From assembly GCF_901543175.1 (NCBI RefSeq), contig NZ_LR594040.1, positions 682,001-746,000 on the forward strand: a stretch of 64,000 nucleotides of DNA, given 5' to 3'. Origin of the DNA: Streptococcus australis (lineage in GTDB: Bacteria > Bacillota > Bacilli > Lactobacillales > Streptococcaceae). The translations under genes and the position numbers were made by a program. This document shows, in pieces, positions 29,234-37,679 of the stretch (position 1 is its first letter; each line of letters starts with the position of its first letter). Under the pieces are notes generated by a model. That model searched no databases. It worked only from the letters and a program-made list of their open reading frames with translations, and was not told the origin of the DNA.

Positions 29234-29590
29234 ATGTTAGAATTTATCGAATACCCAAAATGTTCAACTTGTAAGAAAGCAAAAAATGAACTTGACCAAC
29301 TCGGACTTGACTACCAAGACGTCCATATTGTAGAAGAAACACCAAGTGAAGACGTGATTTTGAACTGGTTAGAAACTTCTGGTTTTGAAGTGAAACAATT
29401 TTTCAATACCAGCGGGATCAAATATCGTGAACTGGGCCTGAAAGATAAGGTAGGAAGCCTATCCAACCAAGAAGCAGCCAAGCTTCTGGCAAGTGATGGC
29501 ATGTTGTTAAAACGTCCAATCTTATTGGAAAATGGTGCTGTTAAGCAAATTGGCTATAGAAAATCCTACGGGGAACTGGGCTTGAAATAG
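29234..29590 (+). CDS. ArsC/Spx-family protein
   Basis: 118-residue thioredoxin-fold protein of the ArsC/Spx/YffB family. CSTC at residues 10-13 (C10, C13) gives the CxxC form; FNTSGIKYRELGLKDK and LLKRPILLENG are family signatures. True Spx binds RNA polymerase and has a conserved Gly near residue 52 with an RPI motif; this shorter protein with a K-rich helix may instead be a reductase-like homologue. Third gene of the acetyltransferase-ogt unit, 12 bases after ogt. Confidence 0.85.
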   Translation: MLEFIEYPKCSTCKKAKNELDQLGLDYQDVHIVEETPSEDVILNWLETSGFEVKQFFNTSGIKYRELGLKDKVGSLSNQEAAKLLASDGMLLKRPILLENGAVKQIGYRKSYGELGLK

Positions 29591-29691
29591 TTTTTATCTA
29601 TCTCCTTGATAGGTAAAATATATAACTTCCCTGTTTTAAAGTGTGATAAACTAGAAGGTAGACAAAGTCTGCTTTATCCGTAGCAAATAAT

Positions 29692-29719
29692 TTGCTTGCG
29701 AGCAGAAGTATGGTAGAAT
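29692..29719 (+). promoter_or_regulatory. Promoter of the amino-acid ABC transporter
   Basis: -35 TTGCTT (29692-29697), 16-bp spacer, extended -10 TGGTAGAAT (29714-29719). AGGAGAGG ribosome-binding site before ATG. Confidence 0.65.
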
Positions 29720-29746
29720 GAATCATTATCAGGAGAGGATGTTTTT

Positions 29747-30547
29747 ATGACTGTTACAACACTTTTAGTATCAGATTGGTACCAGAGCTTGATGCAGCTG
29801 ATTCCAGATGGTAAGCTCTTTAGCTTGCGTTCGGTTTTTGATGGGATTCCAAGAATTGTCCAACAACTTCCCACAACTATTATGTTGACGCTTAGTGGTG
29901 CGATTTTTGGTTTGGTGCTGGCCTTGGTTTTCGCCATTGTAAAAATCAACCGTGTTAAGATTTTATATCCCTTGCAGGCCTTTTTTGTCAGCTTTTTAAA
30001 AGGGACACCGATTTTGGTTCAGCTTATGTTGACCTACTACGGGATTCCACTTGCTCTGAAAGCCCTCAATCAACAATGGGGAACCAGCTTCAATATCAAT
30101 GCTATTCCAGCAGCAACCTTTGCGATTGTAGCTTTTGCCTTTAATGAGGCGGCTTATGCCAGCGAAACCATTCGTGCAGCCATCCTTTCTGTCAATCCTG
30201 GTGAGATTGAAGCGGCGCGCAGTCTGGGAATGACCCGTGCGCAAGTTTATCGTCGTGTGATTATTCCTAATGCAGCGGTGGTAGCTACTCCAACCTTGAT
30301 CAATTCCCTCATCGGTTTGACCAAAGGAACTTCTCTAGCTTTTAGTGCGGGTGTTGTCGAAGTTTTTGCCCAGGCTCAGATTTTGGGTGGAGCGGATTAT
30401 CGTTACTTTGAGCGATTCATCTCCGTTGCTCTTGTTTACTGGGTAGTCAATATCGGAATCGAAAGCCTCGGTCGCTTTATTGAGAAGAAAATGACCATTT
30501 TAGCGCCGGATGCAGTAACTACAGATGTGAAAGGAGACCTTCGTTAA
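29747..30547 (+). CDS. Amino-acid ABC transporter permease
   Basis: Polar amino-acid (HAAT/PAAT) type permease, 266 residues, with about five transmembrane helices. The EAA loop is EIEAARSLGMTRAQVYRRVIIPNA. Features resemble cystine permeases of the TcyB type but the substrate is not determinable. The gene overlaps the ATPase gene by one base (TAATGA). No substrate-binding protein gene lies nearby, so the pair must work with a binding protein encoded elsewhere. Confidence 0.92.
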   Translation: MTVTTLLVSDWYQSLMQLIPDGKLFSLRSVFDGIPRIVQQLPTTIMLTLSGAIFGLVLALVFAIVKINRVKILYPLQAFFVSFLKGTPILVQLMLTYYGIPLALKALNQQWGTSFNINAIPAATFAIVAFAFNEAAYASETIRAAILSVNPGEIEAARSLGMTRAQVYRRVIIPNAAVVATPTLINSLIGLTKGTSLAFSAGVVEVFAQAQILGGADYRYFERFISVALVYWVVNIGIESLGRFIEKKMTILAPDAVTTDVKGDLR

Positions 30548-31290
30548 TGATTAAGATTTCGAATTTAAGCAAATCCTTTTCAGGTCAGACTGTCTTGGAT
30601 CATCTAGACTTGGATATCCAAAAGGGAGAAGTAGTAGCCTTGATTGGTTCATCTGGAGCAGGGAAATCAACTTTCTTGCGTAGCCTCAACTATCTTGAAA
30701 CACCAGATAGCGGATCCATCCAGATTGACAATTTTACAGTTGATTTTTCTCAGATTAGCCAAGAGGAGATTTTGACCCTTCGTCGCAAGTTGTCCATGGT
30801 TTTTCAACAGTTTAACTTGTTTGAACGCCGAACAGCCCTTGACAATGTCAAGGAAGGCTTGGTCGTTGTTAAGAAATTATCAGATGAGGAAGCAACCAAA
30901 ATCGCCAAGGAAGAGTTGGCTAAGGTCGGTCTTTCTGATAAGGAGCAACATTACCCTCGCCATTTGTCGGGTGGGCAAAAGCAACGGGTTGCCCTAGCGC
31001 GCGCGCTCGCTATGAAACCAGACGTCTTGCTCTTGGACGAACCAACATCAGCTCTTGACCCAGAATTGGTCGGAGAAGTGGAAAAGTCTATTGCAGACGC
31101 CGCTAAGTCTGGTCAGACCATGATTTTGGTCAGTCATGATATGTCTTTTGTAGCCCAAGTGGCAGATAAGATTTTGTTCCTAGATAAGGGGAAAATCATT
31201 GAGTCAGGCACACCGGATGAGATTATCCACCATCCGAAAGAAGAACGGACAAAAGAATTCTTCGCTAGTTACAAACGGACTTATATTTGA
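30547..31290 (+). CDS. Amino-acid ABC transporter ATP-binding protein
   Basis: 247-residue ATPase partner of the preceding permease. Walker A is GSSGAGKST, Q-loop VFQQFNLF, signature LSGGQKQR, Walker B VLLLDEPTSALDPE and switch His in LVSHDM. Belongs to the polar amino-acid uptake subfamily. Translationally coupled to the permease. Confidence 0.95.
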   Translation: MIKISNLSKSFSGQTVLDHLDLDIQKGEVVALIGSSGAGKSTFLRSLNYLETPDSGSIQIDNFTVDFSQISQEEILTLRRKLSMVFQQFNLFERRTALDNVKEGLVVVKKLSDEEATKIAKEELAKVGLSDKEQHYPRHLSGGQKQRVALARALAMKPDVLLLDEPTSALDPELVGEVEKSIADAAKSGQTMILVSHDMSFVAQVADKILFLDKGKIIESGTPDEIIHHPKEERTKEFFASYKRTYI

Positions 31291-31296
31291 TATAAT
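31291..31296 (+). promoter_or_regulatory. Extended -10 upstream of the DUF4059/trxB unit
   Basis: TGATATAAT overlaps the stop codon of the ABC ATPase gene. The inferred start of transcription lies just before the hairpin at 31307-31336. Confidence 0.5.
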
Positions 31297-31305
31297 AGTA
31301 AAAGG

Positions 31306-31343
31306 AAAACTCAGTTAGTTGGACTAGCTGAGTTTACTCTTTA
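31306..31343 (+). terminator. Hairpin after the ABC transporter, likely terminator
   Basis: AAACTCAGTTAGT / ACTAGCTGAGTTT stem with TGG loop, then ACTCTTT, a weak T tract. It could alternatively sit at the 5' end of the next transcript. Confidence 0.65.
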
Positions 31344-31367
31344 AAAAAGATAGAAACGAGAGAGATC

Positions 31368-31592
31368 ATGCTGCTGCAACTATTTTCTTTATATTTCGAG
31401 AGTTTGATCTTAACGACCATTCTCGTCGTGATTTTTTTAGGGATTTGGATTGGATTGAGAGCTATGTCTGGTGTGGACAAGACTGCCAAGGCCCGTCAAG
31501 CTCATCTTTATGATATGATTATGATTGGAGTTTTGGTTGTTCCGGTGTTATCCTTTGCCGTCATGAGTTTGCTCTTGGTTTTCAAGGCATAA
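31368..31592 (+). CDS. DUF4059 small membrane protein
   Basis: 74 residues with two hydrophobic helices (about residues 11-31 and 50-70) joined by a short basic loop (SGVDKTAKARQ). It matches the streptococcal DUF4059 family always found near trxB; function unknown. AGAGAGATC before ATG is a weak ribosome-binding site. Confidence 0.82.
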   Translation: MLLQLFSLYFESLILTTILVVIFLGIWIGLRAMSGVDKTAKARQAHLYDMIMIGVLVVPVLSFAVMSLLLVFKA

Positions 31593-31657
31593 TCCTTGCG
31601 TGACTAGCAAGGATGAGTTAGAATAAAGATAGCTACAACAAGAAAGAAGGAATCGAA

Positions 31658-32569
31658 ATGTACGATACGATTATTGTCGGTGCTGGACCTGCGGGAATGA
31701 CCGCTGCCTTATATGCCGCTCGCAGCAATCTGAAAGTGGCTTTGATTGAAGGTGGTCTGCCAGGCGGGCAAATGAATAACACATCTGATATTGAAAACTA
31801 TCCAGGTTATGCTAACATCAGTGGCCCTGAATTGGCAGAGAAGATGTTTGAACCTCTTGAAAATCTTGGAGTAGAGCACCTTTATGGCTATGTTGAAAAT
31901 ATTGAAGACCAAGGTGACTATAAGAAGGTAATCACTGATGATCAAGTTTACGAAACCCGTACTGTCATCGTGGCAACGGGGTCAAAACACCGTCTCTTGG
32001 GAGTTCCCGGAGAAGAAGAACTAAATAGCCGAGGTGTTTCTTACTGTGCAGTCTGTGATGGAGCTTTCTTCCGTGACCAAGACTTGCTCGTAGTCGGTGG
32101 TGGAGATTCAGCGGTAGAAGAAGCCCTCTTCTTGACACGCTTTGCCAAGACTGTCACTATTGTTCACCGTCGCGACCAACTTCGTGCCCAAAAGGTTTTG
32201 CAAGACCGTGCCTTTGCTAATGAGAAAGTCAACTTTATCTGGGACTCTGTCGTCAAGGAAATTAAAGGTGAAAACCGAGTCGAATCTGTCGTATTTGAAA
32301 ATGTAAAAACTGGTCAAGTGACAGAGCAAGCCTTCGGTGGTGTCTTTATCTATGTTGGACTGGACCCTGTTAGTGATTTTGTTAAAGAATTGAATATTCA
32401 AGACCAGACGGGATGGATTGTGACAGACAACCACATGAAGACTTCAGTTGATGGTATTTTTGCGGTTGGAGATGTTCGTCAGAAAGATCTTCGTCAAGTA
32501 ACAACAGCAGTTGGAGATGGGGCTATCGCTGGTCAAGAAGTCTATAAATTTATCACAGAACATAGTTAA
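31658..32569 (+). CDS. trxB: Thioredoxin reductase
   Basis: FAD/NADPH-dependent reductase that recharges thioredoxin. 303 residues. GAGPAGMTAALYAARSN binds FAD, the redox pair is C130-x-x-C133 in SYCAVCDG, VVGGGDSAVEEA binds NADPH, and GIFAVGDVRQKDLRQVTTAVGDG completes the FAD site. GAAAGAAGGAA ribosome-binding site. Follows DUF4059 by 65 bases and ends in a strong terminator. Confidence 0.97.
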   Translation: MYDTIIVGAGPAGMTAALYAARSNLKVALIEGGLPGGQMNNTSDIENYPGYANISGPELAEKMFEPLENLGVEHLYGYVENIEDQGDYKKVITDDQVYETRTVIVATGSKHRLLGVPGEEELNSRGVSYCAVCDGAFFRDQDLLVVGGGDSAVEEALFLTRFAKTVTIVHRRDQLRAQKVLQDRAFANEKVNFIWDSVVKEIKGENRVESVVFENVKTGQVTEQAFGGVFIYVGLDPVSDFVKELNIQDQTGWIVTDNHMKTSVDGIFAVGDVRQKDLRQVTTAVGDGAIAGQEVYKFITEHS

Positions 32570-32570
32570 G

Positions 32571-32607
32571 CAAAAAAGTTTCCAATCAACTGATTGGAAA
32601 CTTTTTT
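32571..32607 (+). terminator. Terminator after trxB
   Basis: AAAAAAGTTTCCAATCA / TGATTGGAAACTTTTTT with a short loop; symmetrical A/T flanks allow use by the convergent rlmB gene too. Confidence 0.92.
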
Positions 32608-33334
32608 ATAGTCGGTTTCGGAAAACTTCGTACATGAGAATGGCTGCAGCAACACTGGCATTGAGACTTTGAACATGCCCATTCATCGGAATGGTAATCA
32701 TCTCGTCAACCTGTTTTTTGATGTTGCTAGAGATTCCTTTTCCTTCATTTCCGATGATGAGGGCGATTTTCCCTTTTGTATTCCACTTGTGGCAAGGAGT
32801 ACCGTTCATATCCGTTCCAAAGGTCCAGAAACCTTCATCCTTGAGTTTGTCTAGAGTTTGACTCAGATTGGTCACTCGGGCAATCGGTACATGCTCAATA
32901 GCCCCAGTAGCCGTTTTGGCAACGACTGGAGTTACACCGACAGCACGGTGCTTGGGAATGATGACACCTGAAACATTGGTCGCGTCAGCAGTTCTCAAGA
33001 TAGAACCCAGATTATGGGGGTCAGTTAATCCGTCCAGAATCAATAGCAAAGGATTTTCTTCTTGACGCGTTTTGGCAAGAATGTGATCTAGCTCGCTATA
33101 GGCAAATTCGGAAACTCGAAGGACAAATCCTTGATGGACAGCGCCTTCGGTCATTTCAGAGAGGGATTTTTTTGAGGTCCAAGAGATGGAGACCTTTTTC
33201 TCAGCAGCAAGTTCCTTGACTTTCTCAACATTCTTTCCCCTTAGATCTTCTTGGAGATAGAGTTTGTTTCCTGTATTTGCAAGGAGGGCTTCGGTAACGG
33301 CGTGGACGCCATAGACAATATCATTTGTTTTCAT
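32606..33334 (-). CDS. rlmB: 23S rRNA (guanosine-2'-O)-methyltransferase, TrmH/RlmB family
   Basis: SPOUT-class SAM-dependent RNA ribose methyltransferase, 242 residues. An N-terminal substrate-binding domain (YGVHAVTEALL) is followed by the knotted catalytic domain with motif 1 LDGLTDPHNLGSILRTAD, motif 2 ALIIGNEGKGIS and motif 3 IPMNGHVQSLNASVAAAI. ATG at 33334 was chosen over an upstream TTG (33352) because the TTG lies upstream of the -10 box. The mRNA is probably leaderless. Confidence 0.92.
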   Translation of the reverse strand: MKTNDIVYGVHAVTEALLANTGNKLYLQEDLRGKNVEKVKELAAEKKVSISWTSKKSLSEMTEGAVHQGFVLRVSEFAYSELDHILAKTRQEENPLLLILDGLTDPHNLGSILRTADATNVSGVIIPKHRAVGVTPVVAKTATGAIEHVPIARVTNLSQTLDKLKDEGFWTFGTDMNGTPCHKWNTKGKIALIIGNEGKGISSNIKKQVDEMITIPMNGHVQSLNASVAAAILMYEVFRNRL

Positions 33335-33340
33335 GCCTCT

Positions 33341-33346
33341 ATTATA
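33341..33346 (-). promoter_or_regulatory. Extended -10 of rlmB, 6 bases before the ATG
   Basis: On the minus strand TGTTATAAT, then AGAGGC, then ATG at 33334. Transcription is expected to start at the A of ATG. The def terminator lies directly upstream. Confidence 0.7.
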
Positions 33347-33350
33347 ACAC

Positions 33351-33376
33351 AAAACCCCGTCTTGAAACGGGATTTT
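33351..33376 (-). terminator. Terminator after def
   Basis: On the minus strand CCCGT-TTCAAG-ACGGG followed by GTTTTG; the T-rich stretch runs into the rlmB promoter. Confidence 0.75.
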
Positions 33377-33378
33377 CT

Positions 33379-33990
33379 TTATTCGAGGATGAGGAGTCCA
33401 TCTTTAACTGCAAATGGATCTTTCTCATTGATACGATCGTAAAACATGATTCCGTTTAGGTGATCAATTTCATGTTGGACAACGATGGAGTTGTAGCCTT
33501 TGAGCTTGATACGGTGTTTTTCGCCGTCCTTGTCAAAGTAATCAACAGTGACGCGGGCATGGCGGACAACATAGCCTGGTACGTTACGGTCAACAGATAG
33601 GCAACCTTCTCCTTCGCCAAGAGCAGCATCTTGAACAGAGTGGGAGACGATTTTTGGATTGTACATAACAGCTTGCAAATCGTAGGCTTCCTGTGGAGTT
33701 TCACCTTCTTCTACAATATTTGGTACCAAAACAGCAATAATACGTTTTGAGATATCCAGCTGGGGAGCAGCAAGTCCAACACCACCACGCAAGCCCATTT
33801 TCTCAGCCATAACAGGATCCTGAGAATGTTTGAGGAATTGCATCATTTTTTCACCAAGGATGATTTCCTGGTCAGACAGTGGGAAAGTGACCTCCTCAGC
33901 AACCGCACGTAGAGTTGGGTTTCCCTCACGGATAATATCTTTCATATCAATCAAATGAGCAGCTTTTGTAATACGTTCTATAGCAGACAT
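33379..33990 (-). CDS. def: Peptide deformylase
   Basis: Metalloenzyme that removes the formyl group from nascent proteins. 203 residues, the longer type-2 form of Gram-positives. The three motifs are [14 protein letters not shown] (metal-binding Cys) and HEIDHLNG (metal-binding His and catalytic Glu). ATG at 33990 was chosen for the AAAGGAGAG site 6-8 bases upstream; the longer frame would add 12 codons. Confidence 0.95.
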   Translation of the reverse strand: MSAIERITKAAHLIDMKDIIREGNPTLRAVAEEVTFPLSDQEIILGEKMMQFLKHSQDPVMAEKMGLRGGVGLAAPQLDISKRIIAVLVPNIVEEGETPQEAYDLQAVMYNPKIVSHSVQDAALGEGEGCLSVDRNVPGYVVRHARVTVDYFDKDGEKHRIKLKGYNSIVVQHEIDHLNGIMFYDRINEKDPFAVKDGLLILE

Positions 33991-34099
33991 TTTCTCTCCT
34001 TTCATTACCTCTACATGATAACACAAAATAGGCGAGAAAGAAAGTCGTAGAAGTTTCTAAAAAATAATATAATAAACGATATTCCCCTTTTGTCTGTGG

Positions 34100-34105
34100 T
34101 ATAAT
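34100..34105 (+). promoter_or_regulatory. Extended -10 of the capA-like unit
   Basis: TGGTATAAT about 40 bases upstream of the ATG; AAGGAGGG ribosome-binding site follows. Confidence 0.65.
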
Positions 34106-34145
34106 TAAAGAAAAGACTTGCATCAAGAAGCAAGGAGGGATAAAG

Positions 34146-35453
34146 ATGGAAAAGCGACAAGATAGACGGTCTCGTGGTTCTCTTTATGGGGTGTTGAGAA
34201 CTAGTGTTGGTTTCTTTCGAAATTATAAATCTTGGACCAATGCCCAGTTTATTACGGTATTGCTACTTGCAGTTGCCTTGTCCATGGGATTGAACTTGCT
34301 GGTTCGAGCAGTACAAGGTAACAAGACAACAAGTTCTAACAGTCAGACTACAACATCTAGTCAATCCAAGGAAAATCAGACTGGTGAAACGACAGCGCGT
34401 ATCATGGCAAATGGTGATCTTCTCTACCATATACCCATCTACCGAACAGCTCTAAAAGAAGACGGGACCTATGATTTCCATGAAAATTTTGAGTATGTCA
34501 AACCTTGGCTCAAGCAAGCGGATTTGGTGATTGGCGACTTTGAAGGAACTGTGAACAAGGACCACTATTTGGCAGGTTATCCTCTTTTTAATGCACCTGG
34601 TGAGGTGATGGATGCGATTAAGGATGCAGGCTATCAGGTTTTAGATCTAGCTCACAATCACATCCTAGATTCACAGATAGAGGGAGTAGTTTCAACGGCT
34701 CAAGCTATTGAAAAGGCTGGAATGACACCCATCGGAGTCTACACACATGAATCCCGAGACCAAGCACCTATAGTCATCAAGGAAGTCAATGGTATCAAGG
34801 TAGCTCTCCTGGCCTATTCCTACGGTTTTAATGGCATTGAGCAGTATATCTCTCAAGAGGACTATAATCGCTATCTTTCTGATTTGAACGAAGATAAGAT
34901 GAAGGCAGAAATCGAGCGTGCAGAGAAGGAAGCAGATATTACTGTCATCATGCCTCAGATGGGAATTGAGTATCAGCTAGAACCAACGGAAGAACAGAAA
35001 ACACTGTACCACAAGATGATTGACTGGGGAGCTGATATTATCTTTGGAGGGCATCCTCACGTCGTTGAACCTGCTGAAACAGTTGAAAAAGATGGTGACA
35101 AAAAACTGATCATCTACTCCATGGGAAATTTCCTCTCAAATCAACGTATTGAAACCATGCAAGACGAGGAAAATGCCAAGTGGACAGAGCGCGGTGTTCT
35201 CATGGATGTGACTATTAAGAAAAAAGATGGTAAGACAAGGATTGAAACTGCCAAAGCGCATCCGACTTGGGTTAATCGAACACCTAAAGGAACTTACTCT
35301 CCAGAAGGCTATCCGCTCTTCCTCTATCAAACCTATATCCTAGAGGACTTCATTGAGGGGGGCAGTCACCGTGACAAGTTGGATGAGGCGACCAAGGAAC
35401 GAATTGACACGGCCTATAAAGAAATGAATGAACATGTAGGGTTGAAATGGTAG
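34146..35453 (+). CDS. CapA/PgsA-like membrane-anchored metallophosphatase-fold protein
   Basis: 435-residue protein with a basic N-terminus, one transmembrane helix (about residues 36-56), a Ser/Thr-rich linker, and an extracellular CapA domain (calcineurin-like metal fold). Motifs are ANGDLLYH, LVIGDFEGTV, LDLAHNHILD and GGHPHVVEP. In B. anthracis and B. subtilis CapA/PgsA supports poly-gamma-glutamate synthesis, but no capB/capC homologues are here, so the role in streptococci is unknown. It overlaps the open frame of the next gene by 7 bases, though the real start is downstream. Confidence 0.85.
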   Translation: MEKRQDRRSRGSLYGVLRTSVGFFRNYKSWTNAQFITVLLLAVALSMGLNLLVRAVQGNKTTSSNSQTTTSSQSKENQTGETTARIMANGDLLYHIPIYRTALKEDGTYDFHENFEYVKPWLKQADLVIGDFEGTVNKDHYLAGYPLFNAPGEVMDAIKDAGYQVLDLAHNHILDSQIEGVVSTAQAIEKAGMTPIGVYTHESRDQAPIVIKEVNGIKVALLAYSYGFNGIEQYISQEDYNRYLSDLNEDKMKAEIERAEKEADITVIMPQMGIEYQLEPTEEQKTLYHKMIDWGADIIFGGHPHVVEPAETVEKDGDKKLIIYSMGNFLSNQRIETMQDEENAKWTERGVLMDVTIKKKDGKTRIETAKAHPTWVNRTPKGTYSPEGYPLFLYQTYILEDFIEGGSHRDKLDEATKERIDTAYKEMNEHVGLKW

Positions 35454-35476
35454 GCGCTCACCCTAAAGGAGACGAG

Positions 35477-36304
35477 ATGACGATTAAGATTATTGCGACA
35501 GATATGGATGGAACCTTGCTGGATCCGAGAGGCCAGCTGGATCTGCCCCGCTTGGAAAAGATTTTAGATCAGCTGGATCAGCGGGGCATCCGTTTTGTCA
35601 TTGCGACGGGAAATGAAATCCATCGTATGAGAGAACTATTGGGACACTTGGCGAGTAGAGTTGTCCTAGTCGTTGCCAATGGGGCGCGAATTTTTGAAAA
35701 CAATAAACTGATTCAAGCTCAGACCTGGGATGATGCTATGGTTGACACGGCTTTAGTTCATTTTAAGGGGAGAGAGTGCCGAGATCAGTTCGTCGTAACT
35801 GGTATGAATGGTGGTTTTGTCAAGGAAGGAACTGTTTTTACAGAACTTGATAAATTTATGACTCCAGAGATGATTGAAAGACTTTATCAACGAATGAATT
35901 TTGTGGAAGACTTGCACACAGACCTCTTCGGTGGAGTGTTAAAGATGAGCATGGTTGTTGGAGAGGAACGCTCTAGTTCTGTTTTGCAGGAAATCAATGA
36001 CCTATTTAATGGACGCGTAAGAGCTGTTTCCAGCGGTTATGGGTGCATTGACATACTCCAAGCTGGGATTCACAAGGCCTGGGGATTGGAAGAATTACTC
36101 AAGCGCTGGAATTTGAAATCGGAACAAATCATGGCCTTTGGTGATAGCGAAAACGATGTCGAAATGCTAGAGCTGGCTGGAATTGCCTATGCGATGCAAA
36201 ATGCAGCTGATGAGGTCAAGGCAGTTGCGACTGCCCTAGCACCAGCTAACAGCCAGGCAGGTGTTTATCAAGTTCTAGAGAATTGGTTAGAGAAAGAGGG
36301 ATAA
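35477..36304 (+). CDS. Cof-type HAD phosphatase
   Basis: 275-residue cytosolic HAD hydrolase of the Cof/IIB type, which dephosphorylate sugar phosphates and related metabolites. DMDGTLLD holds the catalytic Asp pair, VIATGNE motif II, HKAWGLEELLKRW the Lys region and FGDSENDVEML motif IV. ATG at 35477 was chosen for the AAAGGAGACGAG site; an in-frame ATG at 35447 overlaps the upstream gene. Confidence 0.9.
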   Translation: MTIKIIATDMDGTLLDPRGQLDLPRLEKILDQLDQRGIRFVIATGNEIHRMRELLGHLASRVVLVVANGARIFENNKLIQAQTWDDAMVDTALVHFKGRECRDQFVVTGMNGGFVKEGTVFTELDKFMTPEMIERLYQRMNFVEDLHTDLFGGVLKMSMVVGEERSSSVLQEINDLFNGRVRAVSSGYGCIDILQAGIHKAWGLEELLKRWNLKSEQIMAFGDSENDVEMLELAGIAYAMQNAADEVKAVATALAPANSQAGVYQVLENWLEKEG

Positions 36305-36305
36305 G

Positions 36306-36941
36306 GTGGCAGTACAGTTATTAGAGAATTGGCTCTTAAAGGAGCAGGAAAAAATTCAAACCAAGTATCGTGAATTGAATCAAGTATCTGTTCTAGAGCC
36401 ATATATCATCTTTATTGGTGATTCGATAGTGGAGTATTACCCTCTTCAAGAGTTGTTTGGGGTTGCCAAGACGATTGTTAATCGTGGTATCCGAGGCTAT
36501 CAGACGGGACTTTTGCTAGAGAATCTTGATGCCCATCTTTATGGTGATGCTGTGGATCAAATTGTTCTCTTAATTGGGACAAATGATATCGGAAAAGATG
36601 TTCCTATGAATGAATCCTTGGATAATCTTGAGCGTGTGATTCAATCGATTAACCGAGATTATCCGCTGTCACAAATAAAGCTCCTTTCCATTTTGCCAGT
36701 CAATGAAGGAAAAGAATACAAGCAGACAGTTTATATCCGAACCAATGAAAAGATTAGAGAATGGAATCAAGCCTATGAGGCTCTAACATCCGCCTATATG
36801 CAGGTAGATTTTGTGCCTGTTTATGATAGTTTGATAGATTCAGAAGGACAGCTTCAATCAGCCTATACAACGGATGGTCTCCATCTAAGTGTAGCCGGTT
36901 ATCAAGTCCTATCGGAAGCCTTAAAAGAGTATCTTTTCTAA
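36306..36941 (+). CDS. SGNH/GDSL-family hydrolase
   Basis: 211-residue cytosolic esterase-like protein. Block I GDSIVEYY carries the catalytic Ser, block III is GTNDIGKD (Asn), and block V TDGLHLSVAGY holds the Asp/His pair. Start is GTG, one base after the stop of the Cof-type gene, which indicates coupling; GAGGGATAAG is a weak ribosome-binding site. Platelet-activating-factor acetylhydrolase-like. Substrate unknown. Confidence 0.88.
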   Translation: MAVQLLENWLLKEQEKIQTKYRELNQVSVLEPYIIFIGDSIVEYYPLQELFGVAKTIVNRGIRGYQTGLLLENLDAHLYGDAVDQIVLLIGTNDIGKDVPMNESLDNLERVIQSINRDYPLSQIKLLSILPVNEGKEYKQTVYIRTNEKIREWNQAYEALTSAYMQVDFVPVYDSLIDSEGQLQSAYTTDGLHLSVAGYQVLSEALKEYLF

Positions 36942-36956
36942 AGAGGTGGCTTGATT

Positions 36957-36985
36957 TTGCATTTTTGATTTAGATAAGGTATAAT
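36957..36985 (+). promoter_or_regulatory. Promoter of ssrA
   Basis: -35 TTGCAT (36957-36962), 17-bp spacer, -10 TATAAT (36980-36985); mature tmRNA begins 16 bases later. Confidence 0.8.
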
Positions 36986-37001
36986 GGTTTTATTGTCTTT
37001 T

Positions 37002-37346
37002 GGGGTCGTTACGGATTCGACAGGCATTATGAGGCATATTTTGCAACCCGTGTGGCGACGTAAACGCTCAGTTAAATATAACTGCAAAAAATAACACTTC
37101 TTACGCTCTAGCTGCCTAAAAACCAGCAGGCGTGACCCGATTTGGATTGCTCGTGTTCAATGACAGGTCTTATGATTAGCGAGATACGATCAAGCCTTGT
37201 CTAGTGGTTTGATAAGAGATTAATAGACTCGCAGTTGCTAGGCTTGAGTTATGTGTCGAGGGACTGTTAAAACAATACATAACCTATGGTTGTAGACAAA
37301 TATGTTGGCAGGTGTTTGGACGTGGGTTCGACTCCCACCGGCTCCA
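37002..37346 (+). ncRNA. ssrA: Transfer-messenger RNA (tmRNA)
   Basis: Ribosome-rescue RNA. Begins GGGGTCGTTACGGATTCGACAG and ends with the tRNA-like TGGGTTCGACTCCCACCGGCTCCA. The resume frame at 37084-37119 reads GCA AAA AAT AAC ACT TCT TAC GCT CTA GCT GCC TAA, giving the tag AKNNTSYALAA, as in streptococci. The terminal CCA is only partly encoded. Confidence 0.98.
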
Positions 37347-37378
37347 TTATTCCTTTGCATTCTTTCGCATTCCTTGGT

Positions 37379-37405
37379 AAAACGTTGTTAAATCAACGTT
37401 TTTTG
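37379..37405 (+). terminator. Terminator of ssrA
   Basis: AAAACGTTG / CAACGTTTT perfect stem with TTAAAT loop, then T residues. Confidence 0.88.
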
Positions 37406-37442
37406 TTTTTGCCTTTTGTATTCCTTGGTATTCTTTTGCTAA

Positions 37443-37501
37443 AAAAGGATATAACAAAGGATACAACATTTTTGTCGTATCCTAGAAATCTATATCCTTT
37501 T
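37443..37501. repeat. Nested palindromes downstream of tmRNA
   Basis: Outer perfect 11-bp inverted repeat AAAAGGATATA (37443-37453) / TATATCCTTTT (37491-37501) encloses an inner 7-bp pair AGGATAC (37458-37464) / GTATCCT (37477-37483). The same AGGATA core occurs in all arms. The flanking stretch also has two similar copies of TATTCCTTGGTATTC-like sequence (37368-37380 and 37419-37433). No gene is seen from 37347 to 37591. Confidence 0.65.
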
Positions 37502-37554
37502 GTTTTATGAAATCATATAGTGTTTGTATTATTTGATTTTTAAATGCTTGCGAT

Positions 37555-37580
37555 AAAAAAACTGCACCGAAATGCAGTTT
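37555..37580 (-). terminator. Terminator of tRNA-Ser
   Basis: On the minus strand ACTGCA-TTTCGG-TGCAGT with TTTTTT following. Confidence 0.85.
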
Positions 37581-37591
37581 TTGTTTTTCTA

Positions 37592-37679
37592 CGGAAGACA
37601 TGGGATTCGAACCCACGCACGCTGTTACACGCCTACCGCGTTTCCAACACGGCCTCTTAAGCCTCTTGAGTAATCTTCC
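37592..37679 (-). tRNA. tRNA-Ser (anticodon GGA)
   Basis: Acceptor stem GGAAGAT / GTCTTCC, anticodon loop TTGGAAA in the GTG..CGC-type stem, long variable arm as expected for serine, and T-loop GGTTCGAATCC. 88 bases without encoded CCA. Confidence 0.95.

Noticed and set aside
29234-29590. Calling the ArsC-like protein arsenate reductase or Spx
   Set aside because: No ars genes nearby, and it is shorter and less like canonical Spx; left as family-level.
37286-37510. 74-codon open frame starting inside tmRNA
   Set aside because: It begins within the structured 3' part of ssrA and runs through the terminator; no ribosome-binding site.
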